Counted from the stretch's first letter, positions 1 through 9,922 are shown. The stretch: 64,000 bases of DNA from Salmonirosea aquatica (GCF_009296315.1 NZ_WHLY01000002.1:4376501-4440500); one strand, 5' to 3'. Numbers and translations are program-made. Notes: generated by a model not told the origin, from the sequence alone.

Positions 1-64
1 GCATAATTCTTTTACTGCGTTCACATATCGCTACCAGCTACTACTATTCTTGACCTATACTTCT

Positions 65-1075
65 ATGCTTATTCAGGCTGACTCTACCCAAATTGCCCTA
101 CAATCCATGAATTTTGATTTCAGTGGCGCGGTCGAACGCGTGCAGAACTGGATCAACGGATTTATCCGGCTCCTGCCCAATATTATCGTAGCCAGCGTCG
201 TGATTGCTATATTCTACGGCTTGGGGTACCTGGCCCGGAAAATCATTCAACGCCGCACCACAAAAAACCAGCGTGACAACCTCGGCGAGGTACTGGGAGG
301 ATTTGTGCGCTGGATCATTATTATCCTTGGTTTTCTGCTGGGTGCGACCATCATAATTCCTTCGCTCAAACCCGGTGACCTGATCGCCGGACTGGGTGTG
401 AGTTCGGTGGCGATCGGGTTTGCCTTTAAGGACATTCTGCAAAACTGGCTGGCGGGCCTGCTGATTCTGTTCCGGCAACCCTTCGAAACCCACGATCAGA
501 TCGAGGTCAATGGCTATGAAGGTACCGTAGAGCGCATCGAAACCCGCGCCACGATCATGCGGACCTATGACGGCCAGCGGGTTGTGATTCCGAACAGTGA
601 TATTTACACCAATTCCGTACTGGTAAAAACCGCCCACGAAAAGCGGCGTAGTCAGTACGACGTCGGCATTGGCTACGGCGATGGTATCGAAGAGGCTTGT
701 GAAGTGATCCGAAAGGCAGTGGCAGAAGTGGTGGACGTAGAGAAGGAGCCGGGCGTGGAAGCCCTACCCTGGGATCTGGCCGCGAGTTGGGTTACGATCC
801 GCATCCGCTGGTGGACCCACAGCCGCCGGGCCGACGTGGTGAAGGTACACGCCCGCGTGATTCAGGCGGTTAAGAACGCCCTCGACCAGGCTCATATCGA
901 TATACCCTACACCACGGAGGTGCACCTTTTTCATGACCAGACCGAAGCCAGCGAAGGCAACCGCGCCGAGCAACGCGAAGGTTGGCCCGCGCCGGAGGGC
1001 GGCACGCAGCCACGCTGGCGAGCGCAGATGGATACAAAAAAGATTGATTCTGGGAAAACGGAGTCACAGAAATAG
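65..1075 (+). CDS. MscS-family mechanosensitive ion channel
   Basis: Small-conductance mechanosensitive channel, about 336 residues, in the inner membrane, releasing solutes on hypo-osmotic shock. Membrane segments are visible at about residues 37-57 and 78-97, followed by the glycine/alanine-rich pore helix (GLGVSSVAIGFAFKDIL, about 110-126). The MscS beta domain follows, with the family pattern of a GTVERIETRAT stretch, then TYDGQRVVIPNS (about 165-178). A C-terminal cytoplasmic alpha/beta domain ends in a charged tail. The frame is open back to a TTG at position 50, but the ATG at 65 is the more likely start. It stands alone: the next gene is convergent. The family call is firm; which MscS subtype and what gates it cannot be told. 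Confidence 0.93.
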   Translation: MLIQADSTQIALQSMNFDFSGAVERVQNWINGFIRLLPNIIVASVVIAIFYGLGYLARKIIQRRTTKNQRDNLGEVLGGFVRWIIIILGFLLGATIIIPSLKPGDLIAGLGVSSVAIGFAFKDILQNWLAGLLILFRQPFETHDQIEVNGYEGTVERIETRATIMRTYDGQRVVIPNSDIYTNSVLVKTAHEKRRSQYDVGIGYGDGIEEACEVIRKAVAEVVDVEKEPGVEALPWDLAASWVTIRIRWWTHSRRADVVKVHARVIQAVKNALDQAHIDIPYTTEVHLFHDQTEASEGNRAEQREGWPAPEGGTQPRWRAQMDTKKIDSGKTESQK

Positions 1076-1160
1076 GAAAGCAGTACAGTAATCTGCTTTT
1101 TTGTAAAATCACTTTCACCCACACTACCCACCGACTAGGAGCCGATCAAAACGTTCTTCT

Positions 1161-1757
1161 TTACTGCTTCGGCGGATTGATCATGATGTGAGCCCTGTGC
1201 GTGCCGGGGTCCATGATCCACGGCATGGCCGGGCCTTCGGGCTTGAGCGGTAGCCCCGTACTCTCGGCCGTCGCAAACGGGATGTACACCACGTAGCGAA
1301 GGTACCCATCCTTGATTTCACCGGTAGCCGGGTCGTAATTTTCGTCATTACCCGACAGAACAAAGAGCGTAGAGGGTGCGTCGGGCATTTTCAATTTGCC
1401 CGATTTGGCCTCCGCTTCGCGAATATCGAATACCTCCTTGGCTGATTTCTTTTCCATTTTCAATTCCCGCCCCCGCGCCATGAACGGTTCCAGCTTGGCA
1501 TGGTAGCACGACACATTAATGCCTTTGGTTGCAGGATCGTCGGCCAGGCAAATCAGGTCGTTGGTACCCTCACGGAGTACTTTGAACTGGCCGTCGGACG
1601 AATAACCGTAGACTTTGGCACCCTCTTTTTTGTCACTTGGGGCGGCGAGCAGCGCCGTTTTAATCTGCATGTCGGCGCTGGGCGCGGGGGTAGTTTGGGC
1701 TTGCAGATTAGGTGCAACCAGGCAGGCGGTCAGGGAGGCAATGAGTAGTTTTTTCAT
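1161..1757 (-). CDS. Exported protein of unknown function
   Basis: About 198 residues. The start is placed at the ATG at 1757 because it opens a clean signal peptide (MKKLLIASLTACLVAPNLQAQ); the frame upstream is open but reads as unstructured sequence. The mature part mixes charged stretches with a WIMDPGTHRAHIMINPP-like ending, and I see no cofactor motif. A central segment describes a compact fold with KVYGYSSDGQFKVLREGTNDLICLADDP and one further cysteine (CYHAK). I do not recognise the family. The likely location is the periplasm or outer surface. It converges on the MscS gene and lies upstream of nothing obvious; the SDR behind it is on the same strand, ending about 150 bases away. Confidence 0.75.
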   Translation of the reverse strand: MKKLLIASLTACLVAPNLQAQTTPAPSADMQIKTALLAAPSDKKEGAKVYGYSSDGQFKVLREGTNDLICLADDPATKGINVSCYHAKLEPFMARGRELKMEKKSAKEVFDIREAEAKSGKLKMPDAPSTLFVLSGNDENYDPATGEIKDGYLRYVVYIPFATAESTGLPLKPEGPAMPWIMDPGTHRAHIMINPPKQ

Positions 1758-1904
1758 GGATTCAGGAAATAAATAAGTAATTAAGTTATTCGATCTGTTG
1801 AGGACCGGAGCGGATACGCGCAGGACTTCGGTTGATACTATTTTTATAAAAGTACAAAAAAGGAACTTCCAATCTGTAGAACTATTAAATTCACTCATAA
1901 ACTA

Positions 1905-2666
1905 CTAGTACCCATTCACAATAAATCCACCATCTACCCCGATACATTGTCCTGTGATGTAGCTGGCCGCGGGCAAACTCAGAAATAGGGCGGCGGCGGC
2001 CACTTCTTCGGGTGTGCCGACGCGCTGCATGGGCGTGCGGGCCAGGATATTTTTCAGTTTTTCGGGATCTTCCAGCACCGGAGCGGCCAATGGGGTGCTG
2101 ATGTACCAGGGCGCAATGGCGTTGACCCGAATGCCATCCTTAGCCCATTCCACGGCCAGATTTCGGGTCAACTGCGTGAGGGCGGCTTTGCTCATGCCAT
2201 ATATCGAACCGCTGCTGATGTGTGTCAGAGCCGACACCGAGCTCATGTTGACAATGCACCCACCGCTGGCTCTCAGTAGGGGATACGCCGCCTGGCACAA
2301 TTCAAAAACGGAACGCAGATTGACCTGCATAATACGATCGTATTCGTCCGCCGAATAATCCACGGTAGGTTTACGAATATTCATGCCTGCGTTATTGACC
2401 AGAATATCCAGGGTACCCCAGGTTTCCTGCACGTGCGCGATAATGCGCGAAGCTACCTTGGGCTCGGCCATGTCGAAGGCTGCACCCATGATCGAAAGAC
2501 CCTTTTGATTGGCCTCAAAAACCGATCTTTTTATGACTTCCTCATCTCGGGCCAATACCATCACTTCCGCCCCAGCTTCGGCCATCAATAGCGCGCAGGC
2601 TTCACCGATGCCTTTGGTGCCTCCGGTAATCAGCGCTTTTTTGCCTTTCAGATGCCACTTTTCCAT
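1905..2666 (-). CDS. SDR family NAD(P)-dependent oxidoreductase
   Basis: Classical short-chain dehydrogenase/reductase of 253 residues, the usual length. Visible motifs are the dinucleotide-binding TGGTKGIG (14-21), the structural NNAG (91-94), and the catalytic Ser (about 142), Tyr156 and Lys160 in YGMSK. The C-terminus carries the VDGGF ending typical of 3-oxoacyl-ACP reductase, gluconate dehydrogenase and tropinone-reductase-like members. Substrate cannot be assigned; closest in feel are the sugar/alcohol and tropinone reductase-like SDRs. It has its own upstream region (2667-2898), shared divergently with the large dehydrogenase gene at 2899, so co-regulation with that gene is possible but unproven. 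Confidence 0.93.
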   Translation of the reverse strand: MEKWHLKGKKALITGGTKGIGEACALLMAEAGAEVMVLARDEEVIKRSVFEANQKGLSIMGAAFDMAEPKVASRIIAHVQETWGTLDILVNNAGMNIRKPTVDYSADEYDRIMQVNLRSVFELCQAAYPLLRASGGCIVNMSSVSALTHISSGSIYGMSKAALTQLTRNLAVEWAKDGIRVNAIAPWYISTPLAAPVLEDPEKLKNILARTPMQRVGTPEEVAAAALFLSLPAASYITGQCIGVDGGFIVNGY

Positions 2667-2898
2667 ATTGTTTTGATGAGTCCCGGGAGTGAAGAATTAT
2701 ATAAGTAGTTTAAGTAAAAGTATTTCTGGGAACAAACCGCTATCATCCGGGCTGTACTACCTGAAATAGGCTTAAACCTAAAATTTATTTCATTAGAAAA
2801 GGAGAAAACCGCTTACTATTTCTCTTTAACCTATTACACGATTCTAAAAATGAGGCCCATGCAGTGCTTCTCTATGTAATATTAAAGCCCATACTTCC

Positions 2899-5800
2899 AT
2901 GAAATTTACCAAATCCCTTTCCTTCATAGCGGGCAGCGTAGCCGCCCTGGGCTTTTTGGCCGCTTCCTACCCCAATTTGAACCCGAGCCGCGTGACGAGT
3001 GGTGCTCTCGACACGCTGTACAACGACCTGACCGATGAGCAGAAACACTCGCCGCAGTATGCCGTAGCAGGATTGAACGTTGCCGAAGGACTGGAGGCCA
3101 ATCTGTTCGCTTCGGAACCCGCTATTACTAACCCTACCAATATCGACGTGGATTACCGGGGGCGCGTGTGGGTATGTGAAGCCTACAACTACCGTCCGGC
3201 CATCACCGGGAAGCCGACCCGCCCCGAGGGCGATCGCATCGTGATTCTGGAAGATACCGATGGCGACGGCAAGTCCGATAACAGCAAGGTGTTCTACCAA
3301 GGGCCGGAGTTAAACGCGCCACTGGGTATCCTGGTCATGGGGAATCGGGTGCTGGTGTCACAAAGTCCGTACGTGTGGCTGATGACCGATACCGACGGCG
3401 ACGATAAAGCCGATAAAAAGGAAATTATTTTCGAAGGGGTGGGGGGTACCCAACATGACCACGGCATGCACGCCTTCGTATTTGGGCCCGACGGCAAGCT
3501 ATATTTTAATTTTGGCAACGAAGGTGGGCAATTGCTTGATGGCAAAGGAAACCCGGTACTTGATAAAGATGGCAAGGCTCTGGATTTTAAGAAAAACCGC
3601 ATGGGCATGGTGTTCCGGTGTGATCCCGATTTCAAGAATGTCGAGATTTTGGGAAATAATTTCCGGAACAACTATGAGGTAGCTATCGATAGCTATGGTA
3701 CCCTGTGGCAGTCTGATAATGACGACGATGGCAACAAGGGGGTACGTATCAACTACGTGATGCCCTACGGTAATTACGGCTACCAGGACGAACTCACCGG
3801 GGCAGGCTGGCGCGCCAATCGCACCAACATCGAAGAGGAAATCCCCCGCCGACATTGGCACCTGAACGATCCGGGCGTAATTCCTAATCTGTTACAGACC
3901 GGGGCCGGCTCACCTACCGGCATGATCGTTTACGAAGGCCGGATGCTACCCCCCGTATTTCAAGATCAGATGATCCACTGCGATGCGGGCCCCAATGTGG
4001 TGCGCTCATACCCTGTCAAAAAAGACGGAGCGGGCTACACCGCCTCGATCGTGAATGTGCTGGAAGGCAAGCGCGATCAATGGTTCCGGCCTTCGGATGT
4101 GTGCGTGGCGCCCGATGGATCCCTCATCGTAGCCGACTGGTACGATCCCGGCGTGGGTGGCCACCAGGCGGGCGACCTCAACCGGGGACGGATTTATCGC
4201 GTGGCACCCGCCAATACGCCCTATCGCATTCCCTCTGTGGACGCTACCTCGCCCGAAGGGGCCGTGGAAGCACTTCAAAGCCCCAATATGTCGGTGCGGT
4301 ACATGGCCTGGAATTCATTGAAAAACATGGATAGTAAGGCCGTTCCGCAACTGACAAAGCTGTTTAACGATGAGTCGGCCAACCCCCGGATGCGGGCGCG
4401 GGCGCTGTGGCTGCTGAGTAAAATCGAGGGTAGAACCTCGCCCAGCCTCGATAAAGCCTTGGCCGATTATAATGCTGATCTGCGCATCACGGCGCTGCGA
4501 GCAGTACTGGAACTTCCCAGTGACCCAACCTCCATCATTATGAAATTGGCGGGCGATCCCGATCCTCAGGTTCGCCGTGAATGTGCGCTGGCTCTGCATG
4601 GCAATACGTCGAGCGGCGCAGCGGCCGCCTGGGCCAAGCTGGCCCAGCAGTATGATGGCAAAGACCGCTGGTACCTGGAAGCCCTGGGCATTGGTGCCGC
4701 CGGACAGTGGGATACCTTCTTCGACGTCTGGTTGAAAACCGCCGGAGAAAATCCGCTGGCTACCGAAGCCGGTAAGGACATCGTATGGCGGGCGCGTACG
4801 GCCGAGGCGGTACCTTTGCTGGCGTCTCTGGCGGGCGATCCGAACGTAGATCTGAAAAGCCGACTGCGGTACTTCCGGGCCTTTGATTTCAATCCAGGGG
4901 GGAAGGAAAAGTCGGAAGCTCTGCTGAAAATCATGGAGGGAAAAGCCGCCAATCAGGATGAGATCAATCGACTGGCCCTGCGACACCTCGACCCGGAATT
5001 CGTTAAAAAATCGCCCAAAGCCCTGGAGGCGTTACAAAAACTGTTGGACTCGACCTATGGTACCCCGGAGTACATCGACCTGATGACTCGCTATGGCATT
5101 GCCACCGAAAACAAGCGCCTGCTCGATTTAGCCCTTCAGAAGCCCTACGACGGTGTCGGTCGCGATGCGGGCCGCCTCCTGCTGGCCCAGGGCGGAGCGC
5201 CCATGCTGTGGAATGTGGTGAAAGGCAACGATGCCGCCAAAGCGGGCGCGGCACTGGCTTCTATCCGAAGCGTGGGTAGCAAGGAGTCGCTGGACATGCT
5301 GCGGACGGTAGCACTGGATGCTAAATATCCGCTGCCCCTTCGTCGCGAAGCCGTACGGGCTATGGGCGGCAGTCAGGATGGCGAAGATATGATACTAAAT
5401 CTCCTGAAAGAAAGCAAACTAACGGGTGAACTGAAAGGCGCTGCCGTGCAGGGGGTTAGTGGGGCGTGGCGCAGAGCGGTGCGAACCGAGGCGGCCAAGT
5501 ACCTGGATGGTGGCGCGACTGCCTCGGCTAAAAAGCATCCGCCCGTTACAGAATTGGCGCAGATGAAAGGTGATGTGGTCAAAGGCCAGAATGTGTTCAA
5601 AATGTACTGTGCTACCTGCCACCAGGTCAACGGCGATGGCGCTGACTTCGGACCCAAACTGTCCGAAATCGGCAGCAAACTACCCAAGGAAGGCGAGTAC
5701 CTGGCCATTTATTATCCCAGCGCGGGCATCAGTTTTGGCTACGAAGGTTGGGAAGTGAAATTCAAGGACGGCTCTTCGGTCACGGGCATTGTTTCCAGTA

Positions 5801-5982
5801 AAACCGAAACCGACCTCATCATGAAATTCCCCGGTGGCACTACGCAGGAATACAAGATGTCGAATGTGAAATCCATGAAACAACTCGACGAATCCATGAT
5901 GCCTTCGGGTTTGCAGGAGGCCATGAGCACCGAAGAACTGACGGGCCTGGTGGAGTACCTAAGTTCGTTGAAAAGAAAGTGA
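2899..5982 (+). CDS. PVC-type heme-binding CxxCH dehydrogenase with HEAT repeats
   Basis: Exported protein of 1,027 residues. In order it shows a signal peptide (1-23), a beta-propeller of the membrane-bound dehydrogenase / glucose-sorbosone dehydrogenase type (about 45-450) with two aspartate-rich calcium-loop-like motifs (DTDGDGKSD and DTDGDDKAD), a HEAT-like helical region (about 460-860), and a C-terminal mono-heme cytochrome c domain. Heme attachment is CATCH at 904-908, and MPSGL (1001-1005) supplies the expected distal Met. The family is widespread in Planctomycetes, Verrucomicrobia and Cytophagales and is thought to oxidise sugars or glycosides in the periplasm, passing electrons to the bound heme; substrate here is unknown. 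A strong terminator follows, so the paralogue at 6089 is probably transcribed separately or by read-through. Confidence 0.92.
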   Translation: MKFTKSLSFIAGSVAALGFLAASYPNLNPSRVTSGALDTLYNDLTDEQKHSPQYAVAGLNVAEGLEANLFASEPAITNPTNIDVDYRGRVWVCEAYNYRPAITGKPTRPEGDRIVILEDTDGDGKSDNSKVFYQGPELNAPLGILVMGNRVLVSQSPYVWLMTDTDGDDKADKKEIIFEGVGGTQHDHGMHAFVFGPDGKLYFNFGNEGGQLLDGKGNPVLDKDGKALDFKKNRMGMVFRCDPDFKNVEILGNNFRNNYEVAIDSYGTLWQSDNDDDGNKGVRINYVMPYGNYGYQDELTGAGWRANRTNIEEEIPRRHWHLNDPGVIPNLLQTGAGSPTGMIVYEGRMLPPVFQDQMIHCDAGPNVVRSYPVKKDGAGYTASIVNVLEGKRDQWFRPSDVCVAPDGSLIVADWYDPGVGGHQAGDLNRGRIYRVAPANTPYRIPSVDATSPEGAVEALQSPNMSVRYMAWNSLKNMDSKAVPQLTKLFNDESANPRMRARALWLLSKIEGRTSPSLDKALADYNADLRITALRAVLELPSDPTSIIMKLAGDPDPQVRRECALALHGNTSSGAAAAWAKLAQQYDGKDRWYLEALGIGAAGQWDTFFDVWLKTAGENPLATEAGKDIVWRARTAEAVPLLASLAGDPNVDLKSRLRYFRAFDFNPGGKEKSEALLKIMEGKAANQDEINRLALRHLDPEFVKKSPKALEALQKLLDSTYGTPEYIDLMTRYGIATENKRLLDLALQKPYDGVGRDAGRLLLAQGGAPMLWNVVKGNDAAKAGAALASIRSVGSKESLDMLRTVALDAKYPLPLRREAVRAMGGSQDGEDMILNLLKESKLTGELKGAAVQGVSGAWRRAVRTEAAKYLDGGATASAKKHPPVTELAQMKGDVVKGQNVFKMYCATCHQVNGDGADFGPKLSEIGSKLPKEGEYLAIYYPSAGISFGYEGWEVKFKDGSSVTGIVSSKTETDLIMKFPGGTTQEYKMSNVKSMKQLDESMMPSGLQEAMSTEELTGLVEYLSSLKRK

Positions 5983-5989
5983 TTATTTC

Positions 5990-6028
5990 AAGCCCATGGC
6001 GATCAGCTGATCGCCATGGGCTTTTTTT
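5990..6028 (+). terminator. Rho-independent terminator after the 2899 gene
   Basis: A perfect inverted repeat with 17-base arms (5990-6006 and 6007-6023, core CAGCTG) directly followed by a run of T residues on the plus strand. It begins only seven bases after the stop codon of the heme-binding dehydrogenase gene. Confidence 0.9.
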
Positions 6029-6088
6029 CCTTCGCAAGAAGCCGTAATTTTCGGGATAATTTTCGTGCAGTAGAATTGAGAATCCCGT

Positions 6089-8785
6089 ATGTCTTATAAG
6101 TCAGTAGTTTATAAAAAGTCAGTTTTTGTTTTAGGTAGCATTCTGCTAGTCGTTTTTGGCAGTAGCGCATTTCGCCTCTCCCGCCTCCCTCTTTCCCAAA
6201 CTTTTCCCGATTCACTCGCTGCTGATACCGTTTTTGTCTACGATTCGCTTTCTGAAAAAGAAAAGCGTTTTCCTGAATTTGCCGTTGCGGGCCTCGATGT
6301 GGCCGAGGGACTGGAAGCTACTTTGTTCGCCTCGGAACCTACCCTTTCCAATCCTACCAGCATCGACGTAGACCACCGGGGCCGCGTGTGGGTATGCGAT
6401 GCCTACAACTACCGACCCACGATTCACGGCGATGCCAAAACCCGCTCCAAACAGGATCGCCTGACGGGCGACCGGATTCTGATTCTGGAAGATACCGACG
6501 GCGATGGCAAATCGGACCTGACCAAGGTCTTTTACCAGGGCCCCGAACTGGACGCGCCCTTGGGAATTTGTGTGATCGGTAACCGCGTGATCGTGTCGCA
6601 AAGCCCATACGTATGGTTGTTCACCGATGACGATGGCGATGATAAAGCCGACCGCAAGGAAATTATTTTCCGGGGTGTCAGCGGCGCCCGGCACGACCAG
6701 GGTATCCATTCCTTCGTTTTTGGCCCCGACGGAAAATTTTACTTCAATTTCGGTGGCGAAGGCAAGCAACTGCTCGACGCGCGGGGCCGGGGCTTCTACG
6801 ATAAGTTCGATCAACCCATCAATTTCCACAACTACCGCAAAGGCATGGTGTTCCGCTGCGACCAGGATTTCAAGAACCTGGAAGTACTGGGCGACAATTT
6901 TCGCAATGGCCTGGAAGTGGCCGTGGACAGCTACGGTACCGTGTGGCAGTCGGACCATGATGAGGACGGTAACGAAAGTGTGCGCATCAACTACGTGATG
7001 GAAAACGGCAATTTTGGCTATACCGACGAAATGACAGGTACCACCTGGCGTGTGAACCGCACCAACCTGGAAGAAGACATTGCCCGGCGCCACTGGCACC
7101 AGAACGACCCCGGCGTAGTACCTGATGTACTGCATACGGGTTCGGGCGCTCCGGCGGGCATGGCAATATACGAAGGACAACTTTTACCCCGCAAATACTG
7201 GGATCAGATCATCCATGCCGACGCGGGTCCCAACGTGGTACGGGCGTATCCGATCGAAAACGACGGCGCGGGCTACAAGGCGAACATGCTGGAGATGGTC
7301 AAAGGTACCCGCGATACATGGTTTCGTCCGTCGGATGTATGTGTGGCGCCCGATGGTTCGCTCATCGTATCCGACTGGTACGATCCGGGTGAGGGTGAGA
7401 TCGGTATTACTGACCTGAACCGGGGTCGGATTTATCGCATTGCCCCGCCTAAGGTACCCTACCGCGCTCCGAAGTACGATTTAACCTCGCCCCAGGAAGC
7501 CACGGATGCTTTGCAGAACCCCAATCTGGCTACCCGTTACCTGGCTTGGAATGCCCTGGTGAAAATGAGCTTCAAGGCCGAACCTCCGCTGGGCGAACTG
7601 CTGCACCGCTACAACGCCAACCCCCGCCTTCGTGCGCGGGCGCTGTGGGTGCTCAACAACATCGAGGGGGTCAGCAACCGACATCTTGAGAATAGTTTTC
7701 GGAACATCAACCCCAATCTGCGCATCACGGCGCTACGGGCCGTGCGGCAGCGCAACGCCGATCCTACCGAATACATCAAGCTCCTGACCACCGACCGCGA
7801 CCCGCAGGTACGCCGCGAGTGTGCACTGGCTATTTACCGCAACCATACTTACGAGGCCCTGGACGTGTGGCTGCAACTGGTGGAACAGTACGAGGGCAAC
7901 GACCGCTGGTACCTTGAGGCCCTTGGCATCGGTGGCTACAAGCAGTGGGACCGGCTGTTTCGGGCGTGGCTCACTAAGGTAGGTGATCCGCTGAAAACCC
8001 CCGCCAACCGCGACATCGTGTGGCGGGCTCGTACCAAGTACACCATCCCGTACCTGGCCAAACTTGCGGCCGATCCGGAGGTACCTTTGAAAGACCGCCT
8101 GCGGTACTTCCGCGCCTTCGATTTCAATCCGACGGGCTACGACAAGTCTACAGCGCTCCTGGGACTTACCCAAAAGAAGGTACCCGACCACGTGGAGGTA
8201 AGCAAACTGGCACTGTACCATTTGGGAAAAGATTTTATTCAGGATTCGTATTGGGGCAAGATCGCGCTGGTGAAGTTGCTGGACGAAACCTACGGTACCC
8301 AGAACTACATCGAACTGGTGGCGCGCTATGAGCCTGTATTTGAAAATGAGCGCCTTTTCAAACTCGCCACCGATCGCCCTGATACCGATATCGGTCGCGA
8401 TGCGGGCCGCCAATTGCTGCGCCAGGCACCGAATGCCTACATCTGGAATAAGCTTGAAACCAGTAATGACGAGAAGCAACTGGCTCTGCTGGCCTCGATC
8501 AGGGCGGTGGGGAGCCAAAACTCGCTTACCATTCTGGCCAGCGCGGCGGCAGGTACCTCGCTCCCCCACGCGGTGCGGCTGCGGGCGGCAAGGTACCTGG
8601 GCGGTAGTTGGGAAGGGGAAGAATTTGTCTTAAAATTGTTAAAAGAAAACCGCCTGCACGGCGAAATCAAAGCCGCTGCCATCGATGGCATCAGCCATGC
8701 CTACCGGAAGGAAATCCGCGAAGAGGCCGACAGGTACCTCGATTTCTCGCGCGGTGGCGGGGTAGGTAGTAAGGTGCTCGAATGA
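6089..8785 (+). CDS. PVC-type dehydrogenase paralogue lacking the heme domain
   Basis: 898 residues, clearly a paralogue of the 2899 protein: same N-terminal anchor or signal peptide (about 10-28), same propeller with DTDGDGKSD and DDDGDDKAD loops, and same HEAT region with near-identical blocks such as NDRWYLEALGIGG and RYFRAFDFNP. It stops right after the RYLD block that in the first protein leads into the cytochrome domain, so the CxxCH and Met ligand are absent. No cytochrome-like sequence remains in any frame of the 108 bases downstream, so this is a settled shorter form rather than a fresh frameshift. It may pass electrons to a separate cytochrome, possibly its neighbour, or may only bind substrate; both are inference. 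The ATG at 6089 is the only start that keeps the hydrophobic N-terminus. Confidence 0.9.
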   Translation: MSYKSVVYKKSVFVLGSILLVVFGSSAFRLSRLPLSQTFPDSLAADTVFVYDSLSEKEKRFPEFAVAGLDVAEGLEATLFASEPTLSNPTSIDVDHRGRVWVCDAYNYRPTIHGDAKTRSKQDRLTGDRILILEDTDGDGKSDLTKVFYQGPELDAPLGICVIGNRVIVSQSPYVWLFTDDDGDDKADRKEIIFRGVSGARHDQGIHSFVFGPDGKFYFNFGGEGKQLLDARGRGFYDKFDQPINFHNYRKGMVFRCDQDFKNLEVLGDNFRNGLEVAVDSYGTVWQSDHDEDGNESVRINYVMENGNFGYTDEMTGTTWRVNRTNLEEDIARRHWHQNDPGVVPDVLHTGSGAPAGMAIYEGQLLPRKYWDQIIHADAGPNVVRAYPIENDGAGYKANMLEMVKGTRDTWFRPSDVCVAPDGSLIVSDWYDPGEGEIGITDLNRGRIYRIAPPKVPYRAPKYDLTSPQEATDALQNPNLATRYLAWNALVKMSFKAEPPLGELLHRYNANPRLRARALWVLNNIEGVSNRHLENSFRNINPNLRITALRAVRQRNADPTEYIKLLTTDRDPQVRRECALAIYRNHTYEALDVWLQLVEQYEGNDRWYLEALGIGGYKQWDRLFRAWLTKVGDPLKTPANRDIVWRARTKYTIPYLAKLAADPEVPLKDRLRYFRAFDFNPTGYDKSTALLGLTQKKVPDHVEVSKLALYHLGKDFIQDSYWGKIALVKLLDETYGTQNYIELVARYEPVFENERLFKLATDRPDTDIGRDAGRQLLRQAPNAYIWNKLETSNDEKQLALLASIRAVGSQNSLTILASAAAGTSLPHAVRLRAARYLGGSWEGEEFVLKLLKENRLHGEIKAAAIDGISHAYRKEIREEADRYLDFSRGGGVGSKVLE

Positions 8786-8800
8786 TGAGTTTTGAATGAT

Positions 8801-8828
8801 GAATGAGTAAATATTCATTCACTCATTC
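8801..8828. repeat. Short inverted repeat between 6089 gene and Tat isomerase gene
   Basis: GAATGAGT at 8801-8808 and ACTCATTC at 8821-8828 pair across 12 bases, inside a stuttering ATGA/ATTC-rich stretch. There is no T run, so it is a poor terminator; its role is unknown. Confidence 0.5.
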
Positions 8829-8893
8829 ACAATTGGAATTGGTATATTTCTCGTTTTCCCTCCTTTGTCTTGTAAACCTTAAAAAGAAGAAAA

Positions 8894-9817
8894 ATGATGC
8901 GTCGCAGAAATTTTGTAAAATCTACCCTCGGCCTGGCCGGAGCTGCCGCCCTGTCTACAGGAAACCTGTCGGCTCGTCCGACGGCCAAGAATAAATTTAA
9001 CCTGAAATATGCCCCCCACTTCGGAATGTTCAAAAACATGGCGGGCGACGATCTGATCGACCAGCTCAAATTTATGGCTGACCAGGGTTTCACCGCGCTG
9101 GAAGACAACGGCATGATGGGGCGTCCCGTGGACGTACAGGAAAAAATCGCGAAAGAAATGTCGCGCCTGGGCATGGAAATGGGCGTTTTTGTGATCGACA
9201 AAGGCGGCAATGGAGCCAATACGCTGGCGGCGGGTAAGAAAGAATACGTCGATATATTTCTGGATGGCTGTAAGCGGGCCGTGGAAACGGCCAAGCGCGT
9301 CAATGCCAAGTGGGCCACCGTGGTACCTGGCGACTTTGAGCGCAACCTACCCATCGGTCTGCAGACTGGAAACGTCATCGACGCGTTGCGCCGGGGATCT
9401 GAAATTCTCGAACCAGCCGGGCTGACCATGGTGCTGGAACCCCTGAGCGATACGCCCAATCTATTCCTGCGTACCTCCGACCAGACCTACGAAATCTGCC
9501 GGGGTGTCAACAGCCCTTCCTGCAAAATCCTGTTTGATATCTACCACATGCAGAAAAACGAGGGGCACATTATCCCGCACATCAATTGGGCGTGGCCCGA
9601 AATCGGGTATTTCCAGATCGGCGACAATCCGGGCCGCAAGGAACCGACCACGGGCGAAATCAACTACAAGAATATCTTCAAGTACATCTACGACCGCAGC
9701 AAGAAGGAAAACAAGAGCTTCATCATGGGGATGGAACACGGCAATTTCAATCCGGGCAAGGAAGGGGAGCAGTCGGTAATCAATGCCTACATCGAAAGCG
9801 ATAAATTTCCGATTTAA
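8894..9817 (+). CDS. Tat-exported TIM-barrel protein, hydroxypyruvate isomerase-like
   Basis: 307 residues. The N-terminus is a twin-arginine signal (RRRNFVK followed by a hydrophobic alanine-rich stretch), so it is exported folded. The rest is a xylose-isomerase-like TIM barrel of the hydroxypyruvate isomerase / sugar-phosphate epimerase group: VLEPLSD, LFDIYHMQKNEG and GYFQIGDNPGRKEPTTGEINY give the metal-binding Glu, Asp/His and the typical hydroxypyruvate-isomerase loop, and GMEHG closes the barrel. Similar proteins act on 3-keto sugars in the periplasm of these bacteria. It lies downstream of the two PVC-type dehydrogenases on the same strand, which fits a sugar-oxidation role, though the exact reaction is not known. 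Confidence 0.9.
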   Translation: MMRRRNFVKSTLGLAGAAALSTGNLSARPTAKNKFNLKYAPHFGMFKNMAGDDLIDQLKFMADQGFTALEDNGMMGRPVDVQEKIAKEMSRLGMEMGVFVIDKGGNGANTLAAGKKEYVDIFLDGCKRAVETAKRVNAKWATVVPGDFERNLPIGLQTGNVIDALRRGSEILEPAGLTMVLEPLSDTPNLFLRTSDQTYEICRGVNSPSCKILFDIYHMQKNEGHIIPHINWAWPEIGYFQIGDNPGRKEPTTGEINYKNIFKYIYDRSKKENKSFIMGMEHGNFNPGKEGEQSVINAYIESDKFPI

Positions 9818-9841
9818 GGGAATTCTTGAGGAGCAAAGTAC

Positions 9842-9886
9842 CAAAGGCACAAAGGGGCAAGTCAGTTTTGTCATTTTGTGCCTTTG
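9842..9886. repeat. Inverted repeat CAAAGGCACAAA/TTTGTGCCTTTG
   Basis: Perfect 12-base arms (9842-9853 and 9875-9886) with a 21-base loop lie between the TIM-barrel gene and the phosphoribosyltransferase gene. It could act as a weak terminator or be a dispersed intergenic repeat. It overlaps a GTG at 9878 that opens the next reading frame, which argues against that GTG being the start. Confidence 0.6.
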
Positions 9887-9922
9887 CATCTTTCAATTTT
9901 CCACTTTCAATTTTCAACTAAT

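Noticed and set aside
6212-7180. Long open frame (322 codons) on the minus strand
   Set aside because: It lies fully inside the well-supported dehydrogenase gene on the other strand and its translation has no family features. Long antisense frames are common opposite GC-rich genes here.
9878-9922. GTG start for the phosphoribosyltransferase giving 15 extra residues
   Set aside because: The extra residues are low-complexity and overlap an intergenic inverted repeat, so the TTG at 9923 is a better start.
9887-9922. Possible direct repeat (TTTCAATTTTCCACTTTCAA region) as a CRISPR or element end
   Set aside because: Only a short low-complexity stutter, with no spacers and no further copies.
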